Shown here piece by piece: positions 9,144 to 20,460 of a stretch of 64,000 nt of DNA. Numbering within the stretch: the stretch's first letter is position 1; every line of letters begins with the position of its first letter. The notes below the pieces were generated by a model. That model made no database searches, was not told the DNA's origin, and saw only the letters and a program-made list of their open reading frames with translations. The stretch comes from an uncultured Aquimarina sp. (lineage in GTDB: Bacteria; Bacteroidota; Bacteroidia; Flavobacteriales; Flavobacteriaceae): the NCBI GenBank assembly GCA_947489195.1, contig CANLCT010000007.1, positions 41,441 through 105,440 on the forward strand. Reading direction: 5' to 3'. Made by a program: the position numbers and the translations under genes.

Positions 9144-9351
9144 TATTCCTATTTGTTTCTATTGGTCCTAGTTCATATCCGAATAAGCCTAATACTTGAT
9201 TCACCTTATCCATTTTTAATGTTTCCTTTCCGCGCTCAAGTTCTCTTATGAATCTTAATCCAACTCCAGATTTTTCGGACATTTCTTTTTGTGTCATTTT
9301 TAATGACTTTCTTTTTAATCGGACAAATTTATTTAATGATAACTGCTCCAT
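9130..9351 (-). CDS. hipB: HipB-like XRE-family DNA-binding protein
   Basis: The 73-residue protein is a single helix-turn-helix domain: LNKFVRLKRKSLKMTQKEMS, then the recognition helix region GVGLRFIRELERGKETLKMD and VNQVLGLFGYELGP, the usual ending of HipB-type regulators. It should bind the operon's own upstream palindromes and repress transcription, alone or in complex with the kinase. The first operator ends only 2 bases from its start codon. Confidence 0.85.
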   Translation of the reverse strand: MEQLSLNKFVRLKRKSLKMTQKEMSEKSGVGLRFIRELERGKETLKMDKVNQVLGLFGYELGPIETNRNNEES

Positions 9352-9353
9352 AT

Positions 9354-9494
9354 TATACCTTTTCGGGTATAAATATACTAAAATGAATTGTAAATGTACC
9401 TTTTCGGGTATAAAATATATTGTATGAAATATAAATGTACCCTTTTGGGTATAATAAATATGGAATTAATAATTATCGTACCCTTTCAGGTATA
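9354..9494 (-). promoter_or_regulatory. Four-copy hip operator array with 41-bp period
   Basis: Four palindromes of the form nrTACC-N6-GGTATA lie at 9354-9371, 9395-9412, 9436-9453 and 9477-9494. The starts are exactly 41 bases apart. The copy nearest hipB is a perfect TATACC/GGTATA dyad; the others have TG or CG at the first two positions. The layout (Y-CC N GG-R dyads before hipB) is like known HipB operators (TATCC-N8-GGATA), so these are very likely the binding sites of the adjacent HipB-like protein. Confidence 0.85.
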
Positions 9495-10132
9495 ATAAAA
9501 TCAATTTGAAGTCCATTTTGGAATTGGCTATAACGCCAGTTTGTCTAAAAATCTCAGATTTTTGATTTTTTAAGTAAGTATAAGCTGATTTAAGGCTGTT
9601 TTGTATTTAAGGCTGTTGGTTTTTGTTTAAAATACAGTGTCCTCAAACAATATCAATACCAGCGGCATTTTTATTGACTATATCTAAACTAATTTGTTCT
9701 TCCATACTATTAGATTTAAAAAGCTCTAAGAGAATGTGCTTTAGGCAAAGAAATTATTCTGAACGGGATTACACCAAGTGCATCGCCAATGTACTGATGG
9801 CAAACATTTCAACCAGGATTGCGCTCGTCCTTACTAAAAAAAGCAGCAACACTTTAAAAAACGGCCTTGCAAAGAGCTAAAGTTAATACCCAGTAAATTA
9901 CGAATTTTACGTTAGCCTACGTACTGAAGTTTCTGGGGTCTATGAGGGATTGCGTACAGCGGTTCGGCTAAGCGCAGTGCGGCGAGGAAATTCAGCAAAT
10001 TTAAAGCCTAGCACAAGTAAAAGCTTTGAGCTGTTTTTTAGTTTGTTAGGATAAAAATAGGAAAAAAGCTTTTGCAATAATGCAAATCAACCAACATTTC
10101 GGCTGGCACTTGCTCACGCATTAATTATAGGT
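9495..10132. other. Intergenic accessory stretch, possible decayed coding DNA
   Basis: No gene can be supported. A short hairpin AAAAATC-tca-GATTTTT lies at about 9547-9563, and an aaggctgtt word occurs twice at about 9591-9618. From 9720 to 10000 the DNA is less AT-rich than its surroundings and has one TTG-started open frame of 85 codons (9623-9880) without a recognisable family, so it may be a decayed fragment. The right end (ggctggcacttgctcacgca) precedes an inverted repeat. Confidence 0.4.
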
Positions 10133-10144
10133 ATTGTTGGCAAA
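10133..10144 (+). repeat. Left 12-bp inverted repeat of possible gene cassette
   Basis: ATTGTTGGCAAA here is the exact reverse complement of TTTGCCAACAAT at 10833-10844. The pair encloses 712 bp with one gene. Confidence 0.6.
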
Positions 10145-10158
10145 TCGTTTATTTTATT

Positions 10159-10701
10159 CTAAGACTTTTGGATTGAATCAGTTTCCCTTTTTTTAATTAA
10201 AATCTCACGTAATTCTTTTAGCTCAGATTCTATTTTTTCGTAATTCGAATTAGGCTTTTGATTTATTTTTTCTGTTATAAAATCAACTGTTCCATAAAGA
10301 CCACCTAAAGCTCCAAATATTAAAAGAGGCCAAAAGGTTTTTGCTTTCCATTTTGAAGTCTTAAAATCATAATTTGCTTTTTTATCATTTCTAATCGTTT
10401 TTGCCTTTTCTCGATTTAAATGTTTAATCCAACCACCATTTCGTTGAACTTCATATCCTAATTTTGTCAGATTGAGCATATGGTCATTTGGCATATCAAT
10501 CAATTGTTCAATTTTCATTAAATCAATTATTGCACTTTTACCATTTGCAGGAAGCTTTTCTTCTGATTTTAATTCAATATATTGTTTTAAAAATGCACTT
10601 CGAGGGTAATTTGAAATCAGATTTAAGTTTAATTCGATGTTCTCGTTAATAACATCAAAATCAAGTTCTTTTTTGTACTTGTCTTCTAAATATACGCCCA
10701 T
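10159..10701 (-). CDS. Hypothetical protein with C-terminal membrane helix and coiled coil
   Basis: The 180-residue product is not one I recognise by function. Residues 1-100 look alpha-helical, of winged-helix size (KSAIIDLMKIEQLIDMPNDH, LTKLGYEVQRNGGW). A Lys-rich segment leads to a transmembrane helix (about 124-142, FWPLLIFGALGGLYGTV) and a charged coiled coil (about 150-175, NYEKIESELKELREILIKKR). Similar proteins with this tail are scattered in Flavobacteria as single genes. It is alone inside a pair of 12-bp inverted repeats, which suggests movement as a unit. Confidence 0.65.
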   Translation of the reverse strand: MGVYLEDKYKKELDFDVINENIELNLNLISNYPRSAFLKQYIELKSEEKLPANGKSAIIDLMKIEQLIDMPNDHMLNLTKLGYEVQRNGGWIKHLNREKAKTIRNDKKANYDFKTSKWKAKTFWPLLIFGALGGLYGTVDFITEKINQKPNSNYEKIESELKELREILIKKRETDSIQKS

Positions 10702-10832
10702 TTCTTAAAGCTCGATTAATGTCAAATTATATTATTTATACTCAGTTAATTAAATTTTATCAAGTTTGTCAATTTTCAACTACATTTAGATTAATTGACT
10801 CGAAAAATTAATTAGATTTTGTTGTGATAATG

Positions 10833-10844
10833 TTTGCCAACAAT
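10833..10844 (-). repeat. Right 12-bp inverted repeat of possible gene cassette
   Basis: TTTGCCAACAAT, exact reverse complement of the copy at 10133-10144. The distance from the start of the enclosed gene (10701) is 131 bases. Confidence 0.6.
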
Positions 10845-11070
10845 TATATATAAACTATTGTCTATATATCTTTTATATAAAAAGCTAATCTAATGGATTT
10901 TTTTACAACAACAAGATTTTGATAGACATTAATTACCTCACAGTAAGTTGCTTATGTTTTAGTGTAAGCAATTGTAAGCATTTGTTACCGAATAAAACAA
11001 GATTTAGAAATGTTACAGCCCAACAAGCATAAGGATTCAATATATAATTGAGTGCTATTTGAAATTAATA
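10845..11070. other. Intergenic, no gene seen
   Basis: Together with the flanks this belongs to the 461-bp gap between the unknown gene and katG. The words agtaagttgc and agtgtaagcaattgtaagca around 10940-10980 are locally repetitive. No open frame is credible. Confidence 0.4.
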
Positions 11071-11107
11071 AAACCGCCCAGTACGTAAGGATTGCGCTGG
11101 GCGGTTT
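11071..11107 (-). terminator. Terminator after katG
   Basis: Perfect 11-bp GC-rich stem AAACCGCCCAG / CTGGGCGGTTT with a 15-base loop; on the minus strand it runs into TTTTATT. It lies 56 bases past the katG stop. Confidence 0.85.
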
Positions 11108-11162
11108 AAAAGGGAGATAGTTAAGCCAGGGGTAATGATTCTAAGGATTGTGTCGAATACAT

Positions 11163-13890
<2,728 letters not shown>

Positions 13891-14460
13891 TTATAATAGA
13901 TACCTAAATCCATAAATAATAATTCGGGGCGCTATACTAGTGTGAATACTCCACTTTTTAAAAAAACGATAATCTAACTCAAAACCAGTAATAGGATTAA
14001 TGTCTCCTTTGATTAAAAAAGTATCTCTTAGGGGAATGCCTTCAGTGTTTCGAAGCTTTCCGCCATAACCATACATGGCTCCGATTCCAAAATTAATGGA
14101 AAATCTTTTAGTGAAATTCCATGCTCTTTTATAAAAAAATGCAAGAACAGGGTCTCCAAAAGAGTTTTGAAAAACAGCTAGTTCCCAACTTTTATAATTT
14201 CCAGCAAAATAAAGAGCTTCATGTAAGCCGTTTATTGTACTACGTTTTTTAGTGCCATGTTTTTCAAAGTCTGTATGCAATCCAATAGGCATTGCTGTAA
14301 TAGAACTTTTTAAAGGAGTTCCTAATAACTTTTTGAAAAAGGATTTTTCTTTACTGTTATTTTTAATGGACTGATCATTCTGAGCAATTATAGTAAATAT
14401 GCCTAGAAGAAAAGTTATTATCGTAATGTTTATTCTGTTTACTTTCATTGTATCGATCAA
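13891..14460 (-). CDS. Putative outer membrane beta-barrel protein
   Basis: The 189-residue product has a signal peptide (FLLGIFTIIAQ) and then alternating polar/aromatic strands (SWELAVFQNSFGDPVLAFFYKR, FSINFGIGAMYGYGG, WSIHTSIAPRIIIYGFRYLL) suggesting an eight-strand barrel. The NSFG segment and overall size are reminiscent of PagP-like lipid A acyltransferases, but I cannot see a convincing catalytic set, so this is only a possibility. ATG at 14448 is an alternative start. It is a single gene between katG and a terminator. Confidence 0.55.
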   Translation of the reverse strand: MIDTMKVNRINITIITFLLGIFTIIAQNDQSIKNNSKEKSFFKKLLGTPLKSSITAMPIGLHTDFEKHGTKKRSTINGLHEALYFAGNYKSWELAVFQNSFGDPVLAFFYKRAWNFTKRFSINFGIGAMYGYGGKLRNTEGIPLRDTFLIKGDINPITGFELDYRFFKKWSIHTSIAPRIIIYGFRYLL

Positions 14461-14633
14461 GGTAAATAATTTGGATGCAAAATTTTAAAAAAGAAGGTTA
14501 GTTTTTTGCTTAAAAAAGTTGAAAGGTCTTTAAGAAGGGATTAAAAGAAAAAGTTTAATAGGAGGGTCTGTTTTTTCAATATAATTATTTTTTAACTCCA
14601 TTTAATATTAGTTAATATCAATGTCACTAAAAA

Positions 14634-14664
14634 AAATCCACTCCTTAGAAACAGGAGTGGATTT
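14634..14664 (-). terminator. Terminator after gatB/aspS
   Basis: Perfect 12-bp stem AAATCCACTCCT / AGGAGTGGATTT with a 7-base loop, then T-rich on the minus strand, 26 bases past the stop of the fusion gene. Confidence 0.9.
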
Positions 14665-14689
14665 AAATCTATAATTAGATTATTTAAGT

Positions 14690-17600
14690 TTATTTATTAA
14701 TCACTTTAACATTTGCAGCAGCAATTTTTCCTTCAGATAAAGGAGATGGACTTTCAAAAAGTAAGTCTTCACTGGAACCTGTTTTTGGAAATGCCATTAC
14801 CTCTCTAATAGAAGCTTTCTTCTCTAAAATCATTAATAAACGATCAACGCCCCAAGCGATACCACCGTGTGGTGGCGCTCCGTAATGGAAGGCTTTATAC
14901 ATGGTGCCTACACTTTTCATCATTTCCTCCTTGTTGTAGCCCATATTTTTATAGGTAGCTTCAAGGATTTCTGGTTTATGAGCACGAATGGAACCTCCTC
15001 CAATTTCATATCCATTAAGGATTAAATCGTATTGTTGTGCTATAATTTCACCAACTTCATCTCCGCCATCATTTTTCATGTGCTTGTCTAAATCATACAT
15101 AGCAGGCATAGAGAATGGGTTGTGAGTAAATGTCCAATGACCATCATCTGTTTTTTCAAACATAGGGAAATCAACCACCCAAGCAGGGCATAGTACTTTT
15201 GGATCAATTAATTTAAGCATAGCTCCCAATTCCTGTCGTACCGCATCCAATGCTTTATTGGCAGTTTTGTAATCGGCAGCAGAAAAGAATACAATATCAC
15301 CTATTTTAGCTTCGGAGGCTGCAATAATTTGAGCAGCAATATCCTCGCCTAAATATTTAATAATTGGCGATTGTAAGTCATTTTCATTTACAATAATATA
15401 GGCCAATCCACCTAATCCATTTTCTTGTGCAATGGAAGTTAGTTTTTCGATCTGACCTTTAGACATACGTTTGCCTCCTTGTAATTCGGCAGCAACTTTA
15501 ATACACTTTACAATACCACCATCGTCAATAGGTTTTTTAAAGACTTGGAATGTTGTTGCTTTTACAATTTCGGTAATGTCTTGCATTTCTAATCCAAAAC
15601 GTAAGTCGGGGCGATCGCAACCGTATTTGTCCATCGCTTCTTTGTAGGTAATAGTTTGGAAAGGTTGTAATTTCCATTTGTTACCATAGATGCGCTTTAC
15701 AATTTCGTTGAACATTTTGGTGTTCAAATCAATAATATCCTGCATACTTACAAAAGCCATTTCCAAATCGAGTTGTGTAAACTCGGGCTGACGGTCTCCA
15801 CGAGAATCTTCGTCACGGAAACAACGTGCTACCTGGAAATACTTTTCAAATCCACCAACCATCAACATTTGTTTGAATTGTTGAGGCGCTTGCGGAAGAG
15901 TATAAAATGAACCGGCATACTTACGACTAGGCACAATAAATTCACGTGCACCTTCGTCGGTTCCGGCAGTTAAAATTGGCGTTTCAATTTCTAAGAAATT
16001 ATCCTCATCTAATATATCACGCAGTAGTTTTAACACTCTATGGCGATTTACAATCGCTTTACGAGCTTCGGCACTACGGTGGTCTAAAAATTTATATTTA
16101 AAACGAACAGTTTCGCTAGTGCGACTGGCTCTTTTTAATTCAAAAGGAAGTGTTTTAGATAAGTTGAGTATTTCTATATTTTCGGTATCTAATTCCAGTT
16201 TACCAGAGCGAATTCCAGGGTTGAAATCATCGGCATTACGTTTTACTATTTTACCAGTAACCATAATAACAGATTCTGGTTTTAATTTTGAAATTTCATC
16301 TAGGTTTTCAAAATCAGCACCATTCAAACGTACCTGTAATACTTCGAAACTAGAATCACGTAAATCGATAAATACTAAATCTCCATGATCACGCACACTA
16401 TTTACCCATCCAGACACGGTAACCGTGTTTTGTAAATTTTCTTCTGTTAATTCTGAGATTAAATGTGTGCGGTAATCGTCTTTTACTACAATAGGTATTT
16501 GTCGTAATTCTTCTTCAGCTTCTTGTTTTCCTTCTGCGGAAGCTTGGATACCTTCTGCGGAAGTGGCATTGTTAGATTTTCCGTTATCAGTAGCATTACC
16601 ACCAGCTAGGCGTTCTAAAATCTTTTCACGAGCTACTTTACCCGATACTCCTTTACCTACAATGCCAATTACTTTTCCGACAAGAATACCAGCTTTACCT
16701 TGGTTTCCGCCTTTAATGTCATTAGCTATAGCTTCATTTTCGGCAATTACTTTATCGATAGCCTCCAATAGACTTTCGTCGGAAATAGAGTTGTCGGCAA
16801 AGTATTTTTTATAATCAAATTTAGGATTGTCTAATAACTTAGAAATTGCGTTTGAAAGCAATACATTGGTAATGGAACCAGCTTTGAATGAAGCAAACAT
16901 ATCGGTAAGGGCTACCGTGTTTGTAGCTTTTGCATAAGCTTCAGGTTTCAAGTTATTCAATAGCGTTTTGGCTACAAATAAAGGATCCTGAATAGTGTTG
17001 TTTATAGCAGTATATACATTTGAACGCAAGGAGTCTGAAGTAAAAAACTTAGCATCTTGCGGGCGAACTCCACCTTTAATTTGTGCAGTTTCAATAGCAA
17101 AAGGCAATAGACTAGTATCTACCTTTAGCTTTTCAAGCGCACTTTTTATATTTACAAAAGGAATATCGGGTTCGTGAGCAAATCGATAATCTGCGGCGAA
17201 TTCCTTTTTACGCATAACTTTGGTTTGCTTTAAGGCTTCGTCCCAAAGTACGGTGGTTTGATCTGGTCTAAAATCTCCGTGCTCTTCAAAGTAAGACAAT
17301 TGTTTAGTTACTTCCTCCACAGTAGCATCCACCATAAACTTAAATGAGTTTAAGTTTTTGATTTCGGTACGTGGATTTAATTCCGAAGTTCCTTTTTTAC
17401 GTAATGATACCGAAACATCGGATTTAAACTCTCCTTTTTCAAGGTTGGCTTCCGATATTTTTAAATTTTGAACAATACGCTGTAGGTATTGCGCATACGT
17501 AGCGGCATCCTTTATATTTCGAATACAAGGAGTAGTTACTACTTCAATTAAAGGTACACCAGACTTGTTAAAGTCAACCAAACTTGTTTTAGCTTCGTGC

Positions 17601-18028
17601 ATTAATTTGGCAGCATCTTCCTCTAAGTGTGTTTGTTCAATTTGAACAGAAAATGTGGTTCCATTATCACGGTAGCAATTTACTTCCCCATCAGGGATAA
17701 TAGGATTGTGAAACTGTGTTAACTGAAAGTTTTTTGGCTGATCGGGATATTCATAATGCTTACGATCCCATGACAATACTTCGTTTTTCATTGAAGAATC
17801 AACGGCCTTACCAAATAATATAGCCTTGCGAATTGCTTCGGCATTAATTGCAGGTAATACGCCCATTTGTCCCGTACAAACGGAACATATATTTGTGTTT
17901 GGTTTTTCCGTTTCTTGGTTTGCACAAGCACAGAATAACTTCGTTTTTGTATTTAATCGGATGTGAGTTTCGATACCTATAACTAACTCCAATCCATTTT
18001 TCTCTAAAGCTGCTGTTAGTTGTTCCAT
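14690..18028 (-). CDS. gatB/aspS: GatB / aspartyl-tRNA synthetase fusion protein
   Basis: One uninterrupted frame of 1112 codons joins two enzymes. Residues 1-480 are GatB, the tRNA-binding and ammonia-accepting subunit of Asp/Glu-tRNA amidotransferase (VIGIETHIRLNTKTKLFC, then Cys pairs CACA and CSVC, and the YqeY-like tail GKVIGIVGKGVSGKVAREKI). Residues 480-512 are a low-complexity linker with a 7-residue duplication (SAEG-x3). From 520 follows class II AspRS: OB-fold anticodon domain, motif 2 FRDEDSRGDRQPEFTQLDLE, motif 3 GIAWGVDRLLMIL. His548 in RDHGDLVF matches the non-discriminating type (Leu in E. coli AspRS). Such an enzyme would make Asp-tRNA(Asn) and pass it directly to GatB. It is last in gatC-gatA-gatB/aspS and overlaps gatA by 1 base. 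Confidence 0.96.
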   Translation of the reverse strand: MEQLTAALEKNGLELVIGIETHIRLNTKTKLFCACANQETEKPNTNICSVCTGQMGVLPAINAEAIRKAILFGKAVDSSMKNEVLSWDRKHYEYPDQPKNFQLTQFHNPIIPDGEVNCYRDNGTTFSVQIEQTHLEEDAAKLMHEAKTSLVDFNKSGVPLIEVVTTPCIRNIKDAATYAQYLQRIVQNLKISEANLEKGEFKSDVSVSLRKKGTSELNPRTEIKNLNSFKFMVDATVEEVTKQLSYFEEHGDFRPDQTTVLWDEALKQTKVMRKKEFAADYRFAHEPDIPFVNIKSALEKLKVDTSLLPFAIETAQIKGGVRPQDAKFFTSDSLRSNVYTAINNTIQDPLFVAKTLLNNLKPEAYAKATNTVALTDMFASFKAGSITNVLLSNAISKLLDNPKFDYKKYFADNSISDESLLEAIDKVIAENEAIANDIKGGNQGKAGILVGKVIGIVGKGVSGKVAREKILERLAGGNATDNGKSNNATSAEGIQASAEGKQEAEEELRQIPIVVKDDYRTHLISELTEENLQNTVTVSGWVNSVRDHGDLVFIDLRDSSFEVLQVRLNGADFENLDEISKLKPESVIMVTGKIVKRNADDFNPGIRSGKLELDTENIEILNLSKTLPFELKRASRTSETVRFKYKFLDHRSAEARKAIVNRHRVLKLLRDILDEDNFLEIETPILTAGTDEGAREFIVPSRKYAGSFYTLPQAPQQFKQMLMVGGFEKYFQVARCFRDEDSRGDRQPEFTQLDLEMAFVSMQDIIDLNTKMFNEIVKRIYGNKWKLQPFQTITYKEAMDKYGCDRPDLRFGLEMQDITEIVKATTFQVFKKPIDDGGIVKCIKVAAELQGGKRMSKGQIEKLTSIAQENGLGGLAYIIVNENDLQSPIIKYLGEDIAAQIIAASEAKIGDIVFFSAADYKTANKALDAVRQELGAMLKLIDPKVLCPAWVVDFPMFEKTDDGHWTFTHNPFSMPAMYDLDKHMKNDGGDEVGEIIAQQYDLILNGYEIGGGSIRAHKPEILEATYKNMGYNKEEMMKSVGTMYKAFHYGAPPHGGIAWGVDRLLMILEKKASIREVMAFPKTGSSEDLLFESPSPLSEGKIAAANVKVINK

Positions 18029-19431
18029 TACAATACTTGTTTTAGGAAATTAGCACATGTAAATAATATAGCTTCTTGTTTTTTTGCAGCAGTAATTTGT
18101 ACTCCTGTCTCCATAGCTAGTGGAGCGGTAAGGGTTGGTAAGCCACCTAAACTAAATCCAACAGTATACGCATCTGAAAGATACATGGTCATAGGATCTT
18201 TTAAATTGTTGCCAATTTGAGGAACAGGATTAGGGGTTACGGGTGATAATACCACATCAACTTTTTTAAAGTCTTCATCAAAATGATGACTAATTTGCTG
18301 ACGTAATTGTTGTGCTTTATTGTAAATTTCTTCAGAATGTCCTTGAGATAATACTTGATTACCTCCGACAATTCTACGTTTAGTTTCTGCAGTAAAATTT
18401 TCGGAACGCGTAATTGAATAACCCTCCTTTAAATCTTTACCCGTAGTGCGAACTCCGTAATTTGTACCATCTAAACGGGCTAAATTACTAGCAGTTTCAG
18501 CCATAGCTAAAGCATAATAAGTAGAAACTAAAATACTAGAATCAAAAAAGTCTAAAGGAATAATTTCCATTCCTTCTGCTTCAAGCTTGTTTAGCATTGC
18601 TTTGAAATCTGCTTTTATAGCTGAGTTTAAAGCATCACTCTCAATAAAGTTTTTGTAATACCCAATTTTAGTACCTTTAGGTAAAGCTTTTTCTAAACTT
18701 TCGTTAGAAACAGGGGCAGAGTCAAAAGAGGTTTGATCCCGATAATCTGAACCACTCATTATATTTAGCACAATTTGAGTGTCTTCTAAACTTTGAGCAA
18801 TGGGTCCAACACAGTCTGTGGATGATGCGTAGGCCATTAAACCATAACGAGAAATTTTTCCGTAAGTAGGTTTTAAGCCATATACATTATTGTAACCCGC
18901 TGGCTGACGAATAGAACCTCCGGTATCACCCCCAATGGAAAATGTAGTAAAGTTTTTTGCTACATTTACTGCACTACCACCACTTGAACCGCCAGCGACT
19001 TTAGTTTTATCTAAAGCATTTTTAGCGGCACCAAATACGGTGTTTTCGTTACTGCTTCCGTGTCCAAAGCTATCACAGTTTTCTTTAACAAGAGGAATGG
19101 CACCTGCATCCAATAATTTTTGAATAGCAGTTGCTGTGTACGGAGATTTATACTTGCGTAACAAATCGGAACTAGCAGTACTGTAAGTACCTTGTAATAA
19201 ATACACATCTTTTACACCAAAAGGAATCCCTTCTAACAAGCCAATAGTTTTGCCATTAGCAATTTTTTGATCTACTTTTTGGGCAAGATTTAATGCGTAT
19301 TCGTCTAGTATATAATTTGCGGTATTGTAATCACTGGCTTTAAGTTGATCTAACTTTTCTTTTACCAATGCTACGCACGATATTTCTTTATTTTTAAGCT
19401 TATTATGTAAAGCTTTTATAGCTGAGGCCAT
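18028..19431 (-). CDS. gatA: Asp/Glu-tRNA amidotransferase subunit A
   Basis: The 467-residue protein is the glutaminase subunit of GatCAB, which supplies ammonia for converting Asp-tRNA(Asn) or Glu-tRNA(Gln). The amidase signature is complete: catalytic Lys in FGVKDVYLLQG, cis-Ser in GGSSGGSA and nucleophile Ser in GGDTGGSIRQPA. The stop TAA shares one base with the ATG of the gatB/aspS gene, and the start is 1 base from the gatC stop. One operon is certain. Confidence 0.97.
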   Translation of the reverse strand: MASAIKALHNKLKNKEISCVALVKEKLDQLKASDYNTANYILDEYALNLAQKVDQKIANGKTIGLLEGIPFGVKDVYLLQGTYSTASSDLLRKYKSPYTATAIQKLLDAGAIPLVKENCDSFGHGSSNENTVFGAAKNALDKTKVAGGSSGGSAVNVAKNFTTFSIGGDTGGSIRQPAGYNNVYGLKPTYGKISRYGLMAYASSTDCVGPIAQSLEDTQIVLNIMSGSDYRDQTSFDSAPVSNESLEKALPKGTKIGYYKNFIESDALNSAIKADFKAMLNKLEAEGMEIIPLDFFDSSILVSTYYALAMAETASNLARLDGTNYGVRTTGKDLKEGYSITRSENFTAETKRRIVGGNQVLSQGHSEEIYNKAQQLRQQISHHFDEDFKKVDVVLSPVTPNPVPQIGNNLKDPMTMYLSDAYTVGFSLGGLPTLTAPLAMETGVQITAAKKQEAILFTCANFLKQVL

Positions 19432-19432
19432 C

Positions 19433-19702
19433 TTATTCTTCTATTACTTTAGGAACTACTAAAAAACCATTCTTTTCATTAGGGAAATTTTCGATGATCA
19501 AATTTCGCTCTAATTCCGAACTTTTAATCACTTCATCAGGGCGTAAATTTTCGATATTTACGGCATTCAAATCGGTATGATTAGTTGTTAGATTATCTGA
19601 AACATGTCCTTTTTTGATCACTTCAAAAAGGTCATCGACTACTTGCGAAGCTTCTGCTCCCTTAATACTGGATAGTACATCCAATGTCATTTCTTTTCCC
19701 AT
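19433..19702 (-). CDS. gatC: Asp/Glu-tRNA amidotransferase subunit C
   Basis: The 89-residue product is the small subunit that wraps round GatA and GatB. The C-terminal half carries the family signature: NLRPDEV, then a variable region ending NFPNEKNGFLVVPKVIEE. The N-terminus is weakly conserved and ATG at 19690 (MTLDVL) is an alternative start. First gene of the gatC-gatA-gatB/aspS operon. Confidence 0.9.
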   Translation of the reverse strand: MGKEMTLDVLSSIKGAEASQVVDDLFEVIKKGHVSDNLTTNHTDLNAVNIENLRPDEVIKSSELERNLIIENFPNEKNGFLVVPKVIEE

Positions 19703-19895
19703 GCCTTTATTTATTGGTAATTGTGCTTAGTTGATAACTATAAAAACACCTAATAAATTATAATTTTTATAGCCCAAACTTGCAATCTGCGAATATAAAG
19801 ACTTTTACTGTGGTATGAAATTGTTTTTTTATGAACTAAAGCTGTAAGTAATTACTGAATTAAGGTGATGATTAATAGTTAATTATAAATAAAGT

Positions 19896-19903
19896 ATATA
19901 TTT
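19896..19903 (+). promoter_or_regulatory. Candidate -7 promoter box
   Basis: TATATTTG matches TAnnTTTG, 30 bases before the lipocalin-like gene at 19934. No -33 TTG was found. Confidence 0.45.
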
Positions 19904-19933
19904 GAGTACAAAACTATTTTAAACTATTTTATA

Positions 19934-20374
19934 ATGAAAAAATTTTTATTTGGAGTAAGCGTACTGGCTTTACTTAGTTTAACTTCATGCGGAGAAAGCT
20001 TTGAAGACATTAAAGAAGCCATTAATAATGAAACACTAACACCTAAAACAATAAAGTTATTAGGGTCTTGGCAATTAGAAAGTGCTGTTTTACCAGATGG
20101 AACAGATGTAACTAATTCATGTTTTATGCAAGAAGTTATAGATTTTAAGATTGATGGGACTTATATTGATAGGAGAAATCAAATTAACCCCGAAACTAGT
20201 GAATGTGAAATGGTAGGAGAATTTGTACGGGGCTACGATAATGAAGATCAGATTTATGAAACTTCAGATAATGAATTGGTTATTGCCACTTATAAAGTGG
20301 TAAATAAAAATGAATTGACATTAAATTTTAGTATTCCATTTGAAGCTACTATTACTTACCTAAGAATTTATTAG
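19934..20374 (+). CDS. Lipocalin-like lipoprotein
   Basis: The 146-residue protein has a lipobox (LLSLTSC, Cys about 19) and a small lipocalin-like beta barrel: LLGSWQLESAVLPDGTDVTN, an SCFMQEVIDF strand and closing strands NELTLNFSIPFEATITYLRI. Lipocalin-type lipoproteins in Bacteroidetes are generally of unknown ligand. It is a paralogue of the protein at 24554-25054 (shared GSW/GTW-L, DG-D-TxSC and EC-x3-G-F pattern); the two bracket the TonB receptor/PepSY cluster. It ends in its own terminator. Confidence 0.75.
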   Translation: MKKFLFGVSVLALLSLTSCGESFEDIKEAINNETLTPKTIKLLGSWQLESAVLPDGTDVTNSCFMQEVIDFKIDGTYIDRRNQINPETSECEMVGEFVRGYDNEDQIYETSDNELVIATYKVVNKNELTLNFSIPFEATITYLRIY

Positions 20375-20396
20375 AAAAAATAATTATGGTATAATC

Positions 20397-20429
20397 AAAA
20401 AGGTCCCTAAATTTTAGGGGCTTTTTTTG
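20397..20429 (+). terminator. Terminator after lipocalin-like gene
   Basis: Stem GTCCCTAAA / TTTAGGGGC flanked by A and T runs, immediately after the gene at 19934. Confidence 0.85.
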
Positions 20430-20460
20430 TTAAAAAAATTAATTAAATAACAATAGGCTT

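Noticed and set aside
9354..9494. Regularly spaced short repeats that could be a CRISPR array
   Set aside because: Units are palindromes of 18 bp with 23-bp spacers, only four copies, no cas genes, and they lie directly before hipB; operators explain them.
9623..9880. TTG-started 85-codon open frame
   Set aside because: No recognisable family, no ribosome-binding context, and base composition differs within it; may be decayed DNA. Recorded only as intergenic content.
9952..9990. GC-richer segment (cagcggttcggctaagc) as group II intron domain V or tRNA
   Set aside because: It does not form the domain V hairpin with catalytic triad or a tRNA cloverleaf.
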